Shown: positions 38,028-49,930 of the stretch, in pieces
Position numbering within the stretch: the stretch's first letter is position 1
Layout of the letters: each line of letters starts with the position of its first letter
Assembly (NCBI GenBank): GCA_034766995.1
Contig: CM068313.1
Location: forward strand, 37,459,996 to 37,523,995
Direction of reading: 5' to 3'
Origin: Acanthacorydalis orientalis
Taxonomy: Eukaryota; Arthropoda; Insecta; Megaloptera; Corydalidae
DNA length: 64,000 nt
Notes under the pieces: model-generated
The model's database searches: none
What the model was told of the DNA's origin: nothing
The model's input: only the letters and a program-made list of their open reading frames with translations
Program-made: the position numbers and the translations under genes

Positions 38028-38751
38028 TTAAGCTATTTCTTGTCATATTCGCCGTCTGAGTTAAGAAATTTTTTGAATTGGTTTTTGTAAATTTTATCGA
38101 AGCGTGATTTGAACGTTTTGACCCAATCCTGGGTGATTATTGTTGCTTCATCATTATGAATTGGTTTACTCTAAAATAAAGAAAGAGACGAAAGAACTGA
38201 ATACAAAATCGGAGCTGTTGAGTGGTTGTTCACTCTGAAACTGTTTAAGCAATTGGGGTGTTTGGGCAACAGTGTATGGTAATGTGATATATTGAATCAA
38301 ACGAAGCACAAAATAAGAAAGCACAACGAAACTAACAAGATGTCAGGCACCCTGTTGATTCTCGTTCTTTGTTTACACATTTGATAGTGAATGGGAATTT
38401 ATATATAAATGCAGTGAAATGATTCAATAAAACAATTGACACGTATCAGATCCAAGTTAGTTCAATCAAACGAGTAGCGTCCTCGTGATAATGTTTCTAC
38501 CCACATATCAATCGTTGTGCTGAGTTGTAATATTTAATAAAAAATAGATTGCCATACTTGATTATCGCTCATAATTTCTATCTTCGGGTTGATTTTTTTT
38601 ATTCATAAAAATCAAAATGTAAAAGAAGGGTCGAGTTTTTTTAGCATTTGAAACGCATCAAAAGCATCACTCAAAAAAATCATCATTACTCACTATTGTA
38701 TTTAGTTAGAGTTTAGAATTAAACACGAGGGGACTACATCTATATATAAAT

Positions 38752-38754
<3 letters not shown>

Positions 38755-38799
<45 letters not shown>
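38755..38799. repeat. (TA)n microsatellite
   Basis: About 45 bp of TA repeats. Confidence 0.9.
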
Positions 38800-38802
<3 letters not shown>

Positions 38803-39382
38803 AATTAAGATTACTATTTATATTTCAGTACTAATTAACAACTATGAACATTCTATTTTTCATTATCAGAGTGACTCAATTAAAATTGAACATATTATAT
38901 TTGTTAATTAATTTTAATGTGTCAGTTAATTTTACTAATGAAAAATATTATCACACAAGTACCATATTTTAACTTGAATAGAAGTATCATCTATTAATTG
39001 ATAGAACGATAATTAAAAAAAAATGATTAAATATAAAACTTATTTCCCCAAGACGATATAATTTACAATAAAGGAAGATACATATAGAATTATTCTTATT
39101 AGAATAAAGCAATTTTATCCGTTACAGTGGTGAAATAGCTAAGTGTTTTATCACTGATATGATTTAAAACGAAAAGTTAACGCGCATTTAATAATTAAAG
39201 ATAATACATACCTCTTTGCAAAGGCTTTACGTGAACATGAAAATATTTACGTTAATATCATACAAAGTTTTGAATAAATAAACGCAAGCTTTTCAGTTAA
39301 ATGAATTACTAAGCTGCATTGCAGCGATTTGATATGAGATTATAAAATGTATAAGGTATAAATTTATACACATTAATACACA

Positions 39383-39383
<1 letters not shown>

Positions 39384-39434
<51 letters not shown>
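39384..39434. repeat. (TA)n microsatellite
   Basis: About 51 bp of TA repeats, paired with the array at 39550. Confidence 0.92.
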
Positions 39435-39439
<5 letters not shown>

Positions 39440-39549
39440 GTATTAAGCTCAACGACCTCTAACTCAGAAATAGGATAAATTGGTACCACTTTGCACAAAC
39501 ACTCTGCGATCTCACCGACAGTTACACCAACACTACATACACATGTGCA

Positions 39550-39550
39550 A

Positions 39551-39613
<63 letters not shown>
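39550..39613. repeat. (TA)n microsatellite with one TACATA step
   Basis: About 64 bp of TA repeats. The 115 bp between this and the preceding array are GC-richer but show no gene. Confidence 0.92.
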
Positions 39614-39616
<3 letters not shown>

Positions 39617-39912
39617 GTAGGTACATAAGACACTGGTGATGTTGAACTTTGACAACGCAAACAAACTTGACGAACATGTGATTGAAAAACATGAAGGACA
39701 ATAAAATGTTGCATATTTTTTTTGCGCGTAAATATATAAAAATCTATTTTTATGATCTGGGTCATTTATGTGCTATTCAAATATAAAAATTAAAGTATTT
39801 TGAGAGTTGCATTATAATTCAGCTCATGTTTAATATTTTATTTGGAGTTGTAAAATGTATACTTTCTGACACGAATTGAAAGTACAGTGTTAATTACTAT
39901 CAAGGAATCGTG

Positions 39913-39914
<2 letters not shown>

Positions 39915-39982
<68 letters not shown>
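39915..39982. repeat. (TA)n microsatellite
   Basis: About 68 bp of TA repeats. Confidence 0.93.
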
Positions 39983-39986
<4 letters not shown>

Positions 39987-40209
39987 CAGATAATCAAATA
40001 AAATAAAAAGTATATCGGATATCTAACCTTTGTCTTTTATAAAATTTCATTTTTAGAGAAGTTGACTATAATTCATTGAAATTTGACTTGTTTGAAATTC
40101 GCAGGGTGTTAGGTTGTACACAATTGGTTATATAGGAGATAATTGATAAAGAAAGTATTATAGGTTTTTAAAAAGTGTGATTCAAGGTTATATGACAGTG
40201 GTGAATATT

Positions 40210-41247
40210 TTTCAATTTTTGTATACAAAATCGACCTGAGTGCGCAATCTGGAATTTGATCAGGAAACTTGAACAAATTGGGTCTATAGCAATCATTAAA
40301 ACACTGCAGTATGCACGTGCAGCTCGCTCGGACGAGAATATTGCCATGGTTTGTGAAAGTCCGGCCGAGGAATCGGGTACATCGGCACGTCGTCGATCGC
40401 AGGAATTGGGTCTTTCGTATTCCACTACGCAGCGAATTTTGACAAAGGATTTCCATTTACAAGCTTAGAGAAGATCCAAATAGCACAAGATTTAAATTCT
40501 GGAGACCATCAACAGCTTTGTGAGTTTGCCGAATGGATGCGCGAACGAGAAGTGGATTTTTTTTATAGAAAAACGTCTTTAGTGAAGCGTATTTTCACCT
40601 CAATGGATTCGTAAACAAGAAAAATTGACGCATCTGAGGATTGGATAATTTAACAGAGATTTACGAGAAGCAAATGCATCCTCGAAAAGTGACGGTTTGG
40701 TGTGGCTTGTGGTCTGAAGACGTAATTGGTCCGTATTTTTTTGAAGATAATGAGCAAAATGCTGTTACAGTCAATGCCATTCGCTATCTGAGCATGATAA
40801 CAATTTCTTTGTGGAACCAACTGGAAGATATGGACATCGTGGATTTCTGGTTTCAACGAGCCGGTGCCACCAGTCACACATTACTGTGCACTAAATTTCC
40901 CGGTCGCGTGGCTTCATGAAACGGCGACATCAATTGGCCGCCGAGACCATGCGATTTAACTCCTCCAGATTTCTTTCTTTGCTGTTATTTGAAGAGTAGA
41001 CTCTACGAGTACAAACCGAACACAATTGCAGTGCTGAAACAGGAAATACGACGCAAAATAGCTGATATAGAATCTGAGTTGTGCCACAATGTAATCCAAA
41101 ATTATGATAAGCGCATTACGTTATACCATAGGAACCGCGACGGCCATTTGGACGATATAATCGTTCATACATAATTGCACTAAAATATTAAAGAAAAATA
41201 AATGAATTTTTTTGATACTTTCATGCGGAAGTCTAAATTAAATCGCC
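40210..41247 (+). pseudogene. Broken Tc1/mariner-superfamily transposase gene with 3' TIR
   Basis: Successive frames give a recognisable transposase. An N-terminal helix-turn-helix part lies at 40256-40468 (RKLEQIGS, SDENIAMVCESPAEES, RRRSQELGLS, TTQRILTKDFHLQA). Next come the FAEWMRERE and FHLNGFVNK segments, then 40641-40919 (HPRKVTVWCGLWSEDVIGPY), then the WPPRPCDLTP block and the C-terminus (IESELCHNVIQNYDKRI). It is dead: there are stops and frameshifts, the first catalytic region reads FSEAYFHL where an aspartate is expected (SDEAHF-like), and the second reads RAGATSHT where DGATCHT-like is expected. A TIR follows at 41213-41247 (TACTTTCATGCGGAAGTCTA). I found no matching left TIR, so the 5' end is probably truncated. 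Same family as the MITE at 31.15 kb by TIR similarity. Confidence 0.85.
41213..41247. repeat. 3' terminal inverted repeat of the Tc1/mariner element
   Basis: Reverse-complemented it reads GGCGATTTAATTTAGACTTC then CGCATGAAAGTATC. It matches the ends of the MITE at 31153-31356 at about four of five positions, including the TTAG(G/A)CTTCC and TGAAAG blocks. Confidence 0.75.
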
Positions 41248-42491
41248 TTTATTTAAATAAAAGTAATACATCTTTCTATAAGACGTGTAACAAAGTCTTT
41301 CTTGGTGTTATCTTCAAATTTATTTCTCCTAGGATGTACAAATCTGTCTTCTTATAAACCATGACTGTACATTGCGTTGCCACATTTAATACTCCGAAAA
41401 ATATATTGAATATCATTGTTAATAAGTTTATATATAATTTTTTTCTATGTATATATAACTTTTATAAAAATAATATATATTTACGTTTTTTTTTTCGTAT
41501 ATAAATATCGTTTATTAATTTTTGTGTCAATAAATAACGCCATTTAAGATAAAAAAAAGTTGTCGGGTTCAAATTAGAACATATTCATATTTACATGTAC
41601 TATCCATAATAGGTAATAATAAATTTATCTGAAATGATCGTTGGAAGAAAATAGTTTCTAAATTCAAGTATAGGGCTTCAAATATTATTTATATCGTGTA
41701 CAAGTTCTTTTATTATGCACAAAGTGTATTTTTTATGAATTTATATTTTTAACTATTTTTGTCTGATATTATATTTAAAATATCCGTTAAATAATATTAT
41801 GAATATTTTTTAAAATCTAATTAATTAACAACTAATATAGTTGATTCTCAACAAAGAAATTATTAGGACGCTACTGTATTCTTATTTATAAGTTAAAACC
41901 TTTCTTTGTACAATCATACAATTGAAAACAGTTAAATAAAACTACTCCTTATTACTTTTACGTCCGAAATCGATTAATTTTTTTCTCATGATTGAATGTA
42001 ACGTGTTCTGATATTAGAGCAACCAAGCTGATCTTTCACGACACGTGCCAATAACGACACACATTCTTTATTAAAATATGTATCTATATGATCCATAAGT
42101 TGTGTTCTATACAATAGTTTTTATTTTAAAGATAAGAATTTTATCGATTTGTTGATGTACAATATTGAGAAAAGAAAAATGGATATGTTTCTTTGAACAT
42201 AAATATAGAAAAAAAATCTGATTAAATCATTTCAAAATTTAAACCTGATTATTTCTATGTAGCTCAAAAATGGAATTCATTTGTTATTAAAGTGTTACTT
42301 TCATCATACCGAAGACAAGCTTGAAAACATGCGTAAAATTTTTTCAAATTATTCCCTCTTCTGCTACTGTTAATGTTTATTACTGCAAGTACATTTAGAT
42401 AAAAAGAATTTCATTGTAAATCACATACACTGTATCCATATATACGATATCTTTATTGTTATAATATTTAAAATATAATAAAATAGTAATT

Positions 42492-42562
<71 letters not shown>

Positions 42563-42700
42563 AAACATCTATTTTTTTTATTACATAATACTTATTTTGA
42601 TAAAAACAGAATTTTCGAAGATGTATAAAAATCAATGATTTTTTATATAATACTAATTAGAGCATTGAACACGCACCAATCGCACCAAATTAAGAAGAAT
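41248..42700. other. Gene-free AT-rich stretch between two mariner relics
   Basis: No gene or RNA gene seen. It holds a (TA)n array at 42500-42559. Confidence 0.55.
42500..42559. repeat. (TA)n microsatellite
   Basis: About 60 bp of TA repeats. Confidence 0.92.
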
Positions 42701-42788
42701 TAGAAGGAAGTTTGTGTGGAAACTTCCTTTATAAAGTAAAAAAACAGTAACTAAACTTTTTGTCAATAAATTCATGTTAGTGAATTTC

Positions 42789-43210
42789 TGGGACTGTGAC
42801 GGACTTGTTTTCGTCACAAAAGGGAAACGATCAGTAGTGAACGATACAGAGACATATTGTGAAACGAATTGAAGCTGACAGTTCGATTGAAAAGAAGAGA
42901 AAGGCTTTTACACGAAGTAATCTTGTTGTACGACATTACTCGACTTGACATGGCCAATCGCACAAAAGAGTTGCTTGAACAATTGAATTTAGAAATGCTG
43001 GAATATCCACTTTATAGTTCAGACTTGTTGCTGTACAACTACTTTCTTTCGGACTAATGAAAGAGGCTTCAAAGGGCTGCTGTCGTTTTACTGATAACAA
43101 ATAATAAAAAAAGGAATGGGGAATGTTTATAGTGCGCAAGACTTTTCTGAGAAGAATAAATTGAAATTAGTGAGATTAGAAATGAGTGCATCAAGCAGGA
43201 AAAAATATAT
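42789..43210 (+). pseudogene. Decayed mariner transposase, C-terminal half
   Basis: The frame from 42789 reads WDCDGLVFVTKGK and, further on, ETYCETN, the usual mariner region between the first and second catalytic aspartates. From 42869 come KRRERLLHEVILLYD, then VANRTKELL-like sequence (MANRTKELLEQLNLEMLEYP) and YSSDLLLYNYF, corresponding to the YSPDLAPSD motif. Then GLMKEASKG and RFTDNK follow in another frame. Several stops and frameshifts break it and the N-terminal half is missing. This is a DD34D-type mariner, a different family from the one at 40.2 kb. Confidence 0.8.
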
Positions 43211-43524
43211 TCGGAGTAATAAGATTTGTTCGTATTCCTAAGAGTTCTTGACATTTTTATAAGACATATTTTATTTATTATTTTATCCATTCTTGGCCAT
43301 TTTTCTTCGATCTTTAGTAATTAGAAGACTTTTAGTAATTAAAAAAAATATTTATAGGAGATTTTTTTCTTTAAATTTCGCAATAATGACTTCTTTACGA
43401 TGAATATTGTAACATTTTTCCTAATATCTACTTCCATTATTTAGTATTTAAAACGTGATTTTAAATTATTAGTTCTACCAAATATATTTTTTTTGTTAAC
43501 ACATTCTTCAAATACGTAATACAA

Positions 43525-43528
<4 letters not shown>

Positions 43529-43574
<46 letters not shown>

Positions 43575-43584
43575 ATGTGTGTGT
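43529..43584. repeat. (TA)n-(GT)n compound microsatellite
   Basis: About 30 bp of TA repeats followed by about 26 bp of GT repeats with one change. Confidence 0.9.
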
Positions 43585-43989
43585 AAATAGTTTGTTTTAC
43601 ATTTTGAACGGAGCTGTTTATGTTTAGAAATATATATTTCATCAAAACAAACATCACACCCCACTTTTAAAGTTTACATTTGTGTACGTTTCTTTTCGTT
43701 AATTTTATTCACTACATCAACGAATCTTAAATTCTATTTACTTTCTTTAAAATTAGGTCTGTATATTTTAAAAGCACTATATCATTGTGTATACACATAT
43801 GGATGCGCAGATAAATCAAATATAAGATGGCGTAATATGAAGCACACATCAGAGGAAATTGAATCGTCAAACGAAATATACAAATTGCAGATTAGACGTC
43901 TGGACACGCTATTCCGTGATGACAGACTTTCCAATTTGTGATTAAGCAATGGACGATAGATAGAACAGGGTGCGTTATATATTACTGAG

Positions 43990-44140
43990 CACTGGGTTAG
44001 CTGATGAAGCCATTGAACAGTGATGCGAGGTCGCCGGCCTCCTACCGTGCGAGCATCGTCTGGCTGGGGTCAAAACGGTCACCTCGTCGCCTAACAGGAG
44101 AAAGTCGTCGTGGCGCGCGCAAAACGCAAAGTATGTCAAC
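43990..44140. promoter_or_regulatory. GC-rich island of unknown nature
   Basis: A sharp GC rise with CpG-rich blocks (GGTCGCCGGCC, GTGGCGCGCGC). A minus-strand frame of 68 codons covers it (FLLLGDEVTVL and ARRCSHGRRPATSHH) without a recognised domain. It could be an untranslated exon, a promoter or a fragment of an older element. Confidence 0.25.
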
Positions 44141-44804
44141 ATAATATGCGAATACGATTGTCCACATATTACTTTATTCATTTATGAGCGCATAATAACA
44201 GGAGACACATATATTTCCATACAAAATCACAACAAATGTATATTTACAATAAACAATTTATGAACTTATATTCATACAATTATCATGAAAATATTATTAC
44301 AAGACATGTTTAGTTCATTATTTACGATGATGAATTGTGAAAGTCAACTACCGAATCATAATAAATAAGGTAGCATGGAAATTCAAGTCTCAATGCGATT
44401 TATTTTGAAATATTGTCGTGACACGTTGACAGAATATTTTCCGTAGTTATTTATCTTTTTTTAACAAAATTGAATATGATGTTTAATCGTATATGTAAAA
44501 AATAAGGATTGCTTTTTAAACGATAATGTACAAATAACATGTTTTTAACAATCTTTGTATTAATACCTTTCGAAATTATTTAAAACTGGATACTTTCATT
44601 TCGTTACTTCAATTTAATGATAAAACAATTTAAATAAAATGACTTGTACATAATATCAAACACAAAGAACATGCTATTAATAAAAGCTTTGGCATTTGCA
44701 TTTTTGATTGGTTTAGACAAAAATTATTTCTTCATAACATTTTAAAATGAATAACAATAATAAATCTAAAATATATATGAAATATATCTTATTGTTTTCG
44801 TTTC

Positions 44805-44807
<3 letters not shown>

Positions 44808-44868
<61 letters not shown>
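44808..44868. repeat. (TA)n microsatellite
   Basis: About 61 bp of TA repeats. Confidence 0.92.
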
Positions 44869-45288
44869 CTTTTTTAATGTTCAAACTTAAAAGTAAAAAA
44901 TGATTACACAAAATATATAATCAAAACAGAATTTTAAAATACATATTTTTTAAAGAAACTCTCAACTAATTAATTAAAAACGATGGTATTACTAATTGAA
45001 ATTAATATGTAATTATACTATGCTTGATTAAGAAAATAATCGATACGATACTCGTATTTATGAAAGATAGGATATTTCAGTTTAAGTTAATAAACTTTTC
45101 AAAGACTATATATGACGGATTGAGTTTTTTCGACCTTATATTAATGTAATATAACAAGATAAAAATATTAATGTATATATTAAGGCATTGACACGTAGAC
45201 AGAGTATCTACATTTTTACTTTTTTCACGAGAGATAATAAAGTAACGAATTTTTATACCCCGAAATAGTTTCTATTCTCTACACACCT

Positions 45289-45954
45289 AACCCTCGATTT
45301 CCATGGTACTCGAATTGCACGATTTCGGTTCAACACGGTTGAAGAAATCCGGAAAAACTTCCATTTACACGATACTATTTCAGTTTAGAACAGTAACAGA
45401 ATTGCAAAAGAAAGTTGTTTTAAAACACTTTCGCGTGTTTTTTAAAAAAGATATCCATTCACACTAGTGTGCAAAATAATAAGCACACGCATCATTGTAA
45501 AGAGTTTCTTACTTCCTTGCACCATACAAACCAAAACACAACTTAACATTTTTTCTTCTGGACTGAAGTAACGGTATCAATTCGAGATAATAGCAGCACA
45601 AATAGTGTTGACTATAGAAAAAATAATAATTTAAAGAAATGTACTCTATAAATATCGATACAGATTTCTACTTGAAAGAATCAGTTTTGAGTAACATTAG
45701 AGTGTTAGATAATTATAAATCACATGCTTTCATTGCCTCCGTTCCATGCCTTCGGACTAGCCGTAAAATATATAAAATATTTATAGTAAGGGGCAACACT
45801 GACAGGTATATTTACAGAATTTTTCAAATTTCATTCGGGACTTGTAAAACCTATCTCTTATTTTTAATATGAGATGTGGACTCGTATTGCACGATTTCGA
45901 TTTACACAGTACTTTTGGAGAACCAATCTACTGTGTTAATCGAGGGGTAAGGTG
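45289..45954. mobile_element. Possible pogo/Tigger-like non-autonomous DNA element
   Basis: The left end reads CACCTAACCCTCGATTTCC. The right end, reverse-complemented, reads CACCTTACCCCTCGATTAAC, an inverted pair with a few changes. There is also a subterminal direct repeat: ACTCGAATTGCACGATTTCG near 45309 and ACTCGTATTGCACGATTTCG near 45871, each followed by a (T/C)ACACGGT-like block. CCCTCGATT(T/A)A-type ends resemble pogo/Tigger-group TIRs, but I am not certain of the family. The interior has no transposase, only a 77-codon frame of unknown nature. Confidence 0.5.
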
Positions 45955-46504
45955 CAATTATAATTATATATAATATTCTTGTAGAAACTATATAATTGTA
46001 AAAGGTAGAGCCTTTATTGTCGAATCTTCATGAATAATATGACGAAAAACAATATTGAGATGAAATGTTTTTTAAACTGAATTTAAACGACATAAGTATT
46101 ATTTTATATAGCTTTAAATTGTTTTAAAACAATAATTTTAAGCAATGTTCATATACATAGATAATTAATATTTTTATGTTATATAAAAAGTCTATAACTG
46201 TAACATCAATTTAATAAAAAGAACCTGTGCAATAAATTGGAATGTAACATCATGTATGATTAAATTAAAAAGCAAATTAAATAAAAATGATATCACTGAA
46301 GAAGTAACATTTGTGTCAGGTACATCAAAACCTCAATATTTTTTATATTATTAAAGTTTTGTTGTAATTTAATAAAGTTAATTTAATTTCAGTGGTTAAA
46401 ATATCAATAACAATAAGAATTATATAATATTTGACGAAATATCAATTTAAATTGTAAATTTAACAGTTTTAGACTGTACGAATATAAAATGTATATAATT
46501 AGTT

Positions 46505-46508
<4 letters not shown>

Positions 46509-46559
<51 letters not shown>
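46509..46559. repeat. (TA)n microsatellite
   Basis: About 51 bp of TA repeats. Confidence 0.92.
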
Positions 46560-46563
<4 letters not shown>

Positions 46564-46706
46564 CAAAAAGTTTCATGCAAAAGAACTTTATTTTTTTTCA
46601 AATAATTTAGAATTAAAATTTGTGAGAAGTACATTGAGTATTTTATAATTTTATAGAAATATGTTATTTTTTACAAAATAAAATTGGGTGGATTATATTA
46701 TATTAT

Positions 46707-46711
<5 letters not shown>

Positions 46712-46770
<59 letters not shown>
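46712..46770. repeat. (TA)n microsatellite with (TAT)n edge
   Basis: TTATATTATATTAT imperfect repeats run into about 59 bp of TA repeats. Confidence 0.92.
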
Positions 46771-46772
<2 letters not shown>

Positions 46773-46904
46773 TTGTATGACATTCCATAAATGTCAGTTT
46801 TTATCAAGAAATATAAAACGAATGACAAAATCTTGTAAAAAAAATACATAAATACACACACATACAAAACAAAACGAAGAGTTATATATATACACACATA
46901 AAGG

Positions 46905-47300
46905 TCAAAAAACCTGTGACGAGGTTAGCGATCTAATAGTAGAACGTGCTTGCGAAAGTTGCGACAAGAAGCGTTCAGGTCGCAGTACTCGTATCAGCAT
47001 TCAGAAAGCAAGTGTACTAGTCCCACAGGAGAAAGTTTTGCATTTAGAGGCCACTGAACTTATGTCCGCAGGATGAAACAGCACGTCCGGTCATCGCACT
47101 TACAAAATGCATCTCGCAATGGTGCATTTCGAGTGACTTCGTTTTCGAATTGTTACAATGTATAAAATAAACAAGTTTTTGTTTGTCTCGCATGGATGTG
47201 TCCCGTTTACGTTTCAGTATTCATTTTGTCAAATGTGTTGGGTGTGACAGCACGACTATTTTCTAATTGGCAGATGTGAAATGCACGGATGACGCCAAAT
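46905..47300. promoter_or_regulatory. GC-richer island, nature unknown
   Basis: About 400 bp noticeably richer in GC and CpG than its surroundings. It contains a near repeat (TGCATCTCG and TGCATTTCGAG within 25 bp) but no clear open frame or inverted ends. A promoter-like or relic element origin is possible. Confidence 0.25.
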
Positions 47301-47800
47301 TCGAAAACACATTTTGTCAGAAGGCGATTATACAAAAACACATGCATACACACATGTAAAATGTTTTGACAAACGACACAAAAAAATCGACATATTTAAG
47401 ACCATTTTTATATTTATAACCATATTTTTAATCTAAAAATAGAATGTTTACATACATTTCTTTTTTATTGTATAGAAAAGAATGTATCGGTCGTTTTCCA
47501 GGAAAACATTATTTAAAAAGATTTGATGCTTATAACTTTCATTTCATGCTGAACATTTTGATCATCTTAATACGAAAGTACTACATTAATATCGATATCC
47601 GATACAAAATACAGTAATGCGTTTAAGAAAGTCGACCTTACAGCTAAAAGAAGAAAACAAATTCTTTTGGCAATGGTATATATTCGTATTGACACTATAT
47701 TTAGATTTCCATAATACTAGTAACATTTTGGATCGATTCTTTTAATAGTTTAAAATTATTATAGAAAAAAAATATAAACCTATCAATTTAAACTTCTAAC

Positions 47801-47805
<5 letters not shown>

Positions 47806-47854
<49 letters not shown>
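47806..47854. repeat. (TA)n microsatellite
   Basis: About 49 bp of TA repeats. Confidence 0.92.
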
Positions 47855-47860
<6 letters not shown>

Positions 47861-48512
47861 GTATTGTTGTGTAAGTATTTTTATTTGTTATTACGGCTAC
47901 CTTATTTTTTTTAAATATTAGGTTTTTATTTCTGAAATTTTTTATTGGCGATCTTGAACTTATGCTAAAAAGTTTATAAATGAACATCAAATGAACTTTT
48001 ATAATAATGTGTCGCTTAAGATGAGATTCCATATTTTCTTTTATATTTTTTTACTTCTTTGAGTTACTGTAATTCTTAATTTTGTACAAATACCATCTTA
48101 ACAAGTTTTAATTTTGATCCATTACTAAATCTCTGTTCATAAAAATATTCAAAAATGACATTTTTTTCTTTCATTGTGTTTAGATAAACTCAAATAAATT
48201 GAGATACATTTTTTCTTTCTTTTTTACGTTAAAATTAAAAAAAAATGTATTATTTAATCATATATTAATGATCGTGTAGACCTGAAACAATTTATTGGCT
48301 AAGTCTAAACGTTTTGTCGTTTTTTGGACGAGTCACTTGTTTGTTATGGAATTCCCAGTAATGATTTAATGATTAATAGCTCATGTGGATAAGGTATGCA
48401 GGTAAAAACTGCCATGGATTCAAACATTAAATTTAAATTTGTGATTAATTTAATTTTTAGTAATTTCTGTGAATTTTTCGATGAATAAAGTATAGATTAA
48501 TCATTACCTATT

Positions 48513-48582
<70 letters not shown>

Positions 48583-49499
48583 TATCGAAAAAACAAAAGA
48601 GAACGCGCATGACTTTTTGCTGTGTGTATAATACAAACGTTATTGTGTTGATTGGTTATTTTTTTTTGTGATAAATCGTTCAATGGTAAGTCACGATTTG
48701 AATCATCTTTATGATTTGAAGAAGGAAAACGAATAGTCGTAATTCAGTAAAACAGGCACTAATCTCTAGTATCAACAGAGCGTAAATTTGCAAAAGATTT
48801 TAAGTAAGCGACGAAATAATTCATTTACATTTGCATCGAATTGAAAAAGTATGAAAGTTCTGAAAATAAGTTTCACATAAATTGTCAGCTGACAATGAAA
48901 TTCCAAGATTTATGAAGAGTTCATGATTTTTTTCGAATCTTATTTGTATCTTTTACTGACATACCATAAAAATATGGATCATGTATGGAGCAATTCCAAA
49001 TATAGTTATGTTGTTAAATGACAGGAATTCTAATTTCGGGTTTGGTGTCCTGCTAAGCATTCTTTTTCTTTACAGTGGACTACAATCGGTATTGTATACT
49101 ATGAATAACTATGTGTTAAGGAAACAATCACAGCAGGGGTATATTTTACCTAACTGAAACGTGTATCACATACAATATTTCAAAAGCAAGCAGCAACTAT
49201 TTAACGTAAAGAAATAGCGTTCCTATAAGACAACGTGAGACCATACACTGTGTACCACAGATCCGTAAAAAAAGATCAATCTTTATGATAGGAAACGTTA
49301 TTTCATCTTTCGTATTCCTCGAACATTTCATCAAGTGATTACATTTTTTAGTTTCGGATAACTACATAAGTATATTAAAAAAATATATAATAAGTTATTT
49401 TGAGACCGATAAGCCAATTAAAATAACTATGAGTAATCCTGAGTAATAATAGATTGCTGGAATAGGCAATAGGAATACGGTGAAAAGTTCGTTAAGTTA
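47855..49499. other. Gene-free stretch
   Basis: AT-rich filler with TA arrays and no recognised gene. The sequence from 48590 to 49500 is less AT-biased than most and may hide further retrotransposon debris. Confidence 0.45.
48516..48585. repeat. (TA)n microsatellite
   Basis: About 70 bp of TA repeats with one TACATA step near the right end. Confidence 0.92.
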
Positions 49500-49930
49500 C
49501 CATTGCCACATCTGAACATTAAATGAAAGATACAAAATAAATTGACGGAAGTCGAAATGAAATGTCTCACACGAAGTGCCAAAATATTTAGGCATTAAAA
49601 TAAATGAACTAGTGAGACAAACTATGAATGTGTAGGAAATATTAATTGGAAGAGTTAAAAAAAGAGCCACAAAATGGTTCGAATATGTGCTTAGAACGGA
49701 AGCAACTAGGAAGCGTAGCCAGAATGCTTAAGAGAATATATGAATGGAACTAATTTGGCTGAGTTATTTCAGTAAATTTCGGTAGGGCAGTACGGTTTAA
49801 GCGGTGGGAAAAATAAATACAGTCATTAATAAACAACGAACTGACCAATTTGGTGGTTAAAAGTAGAAAAGCAGCTATTGACAGTATAAATCCAAACATA
49901 CATAACCGGAACAGACATTTCTAAAATAAA
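49500..49930 (+). pseudogene. Non-LTR retrotransposon (endonuclease-RT LINE) C-terminal relic
   Basis: Near 49537 the translation reads TEVEMKCLTRSAK, and from about 49648 GRVKKRATKWFEYVLRTEA. Both resemble the segment after the RT domain of insect LINEs (EVEMKCLRRSAKI and KR-x-W-(F/Y)-GHV-x-RM). Many stops and frameshifts occur and no RT catalytic block remains. Only the 3' part was retained, as expected from 5' truncation. Confidence 0.55.

Larger units (their letters stand above)
38032..40200. other. Gene-free stretch before the transposase relic
   Basis: Moderately mixed sequence at 38040-38520 and AT-rich DNA with TA arrays beyond. I recognised no gene in it. The 130-codon frame at 39373-39765 is mostly TA-repeat translation. 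Confidence 0.5.

Noticed and set aside
37720..38031. Two opposing open frames of 68 and 63 codons
   Set aside because: They lie within the inverted arms of a MITE and mirror each other.
40109..40456. Minus-strand frames of 85 and 115 codons
   Set aside because: They are antisense to the recognisable transposase N-terminal region, which explains the sequence better.
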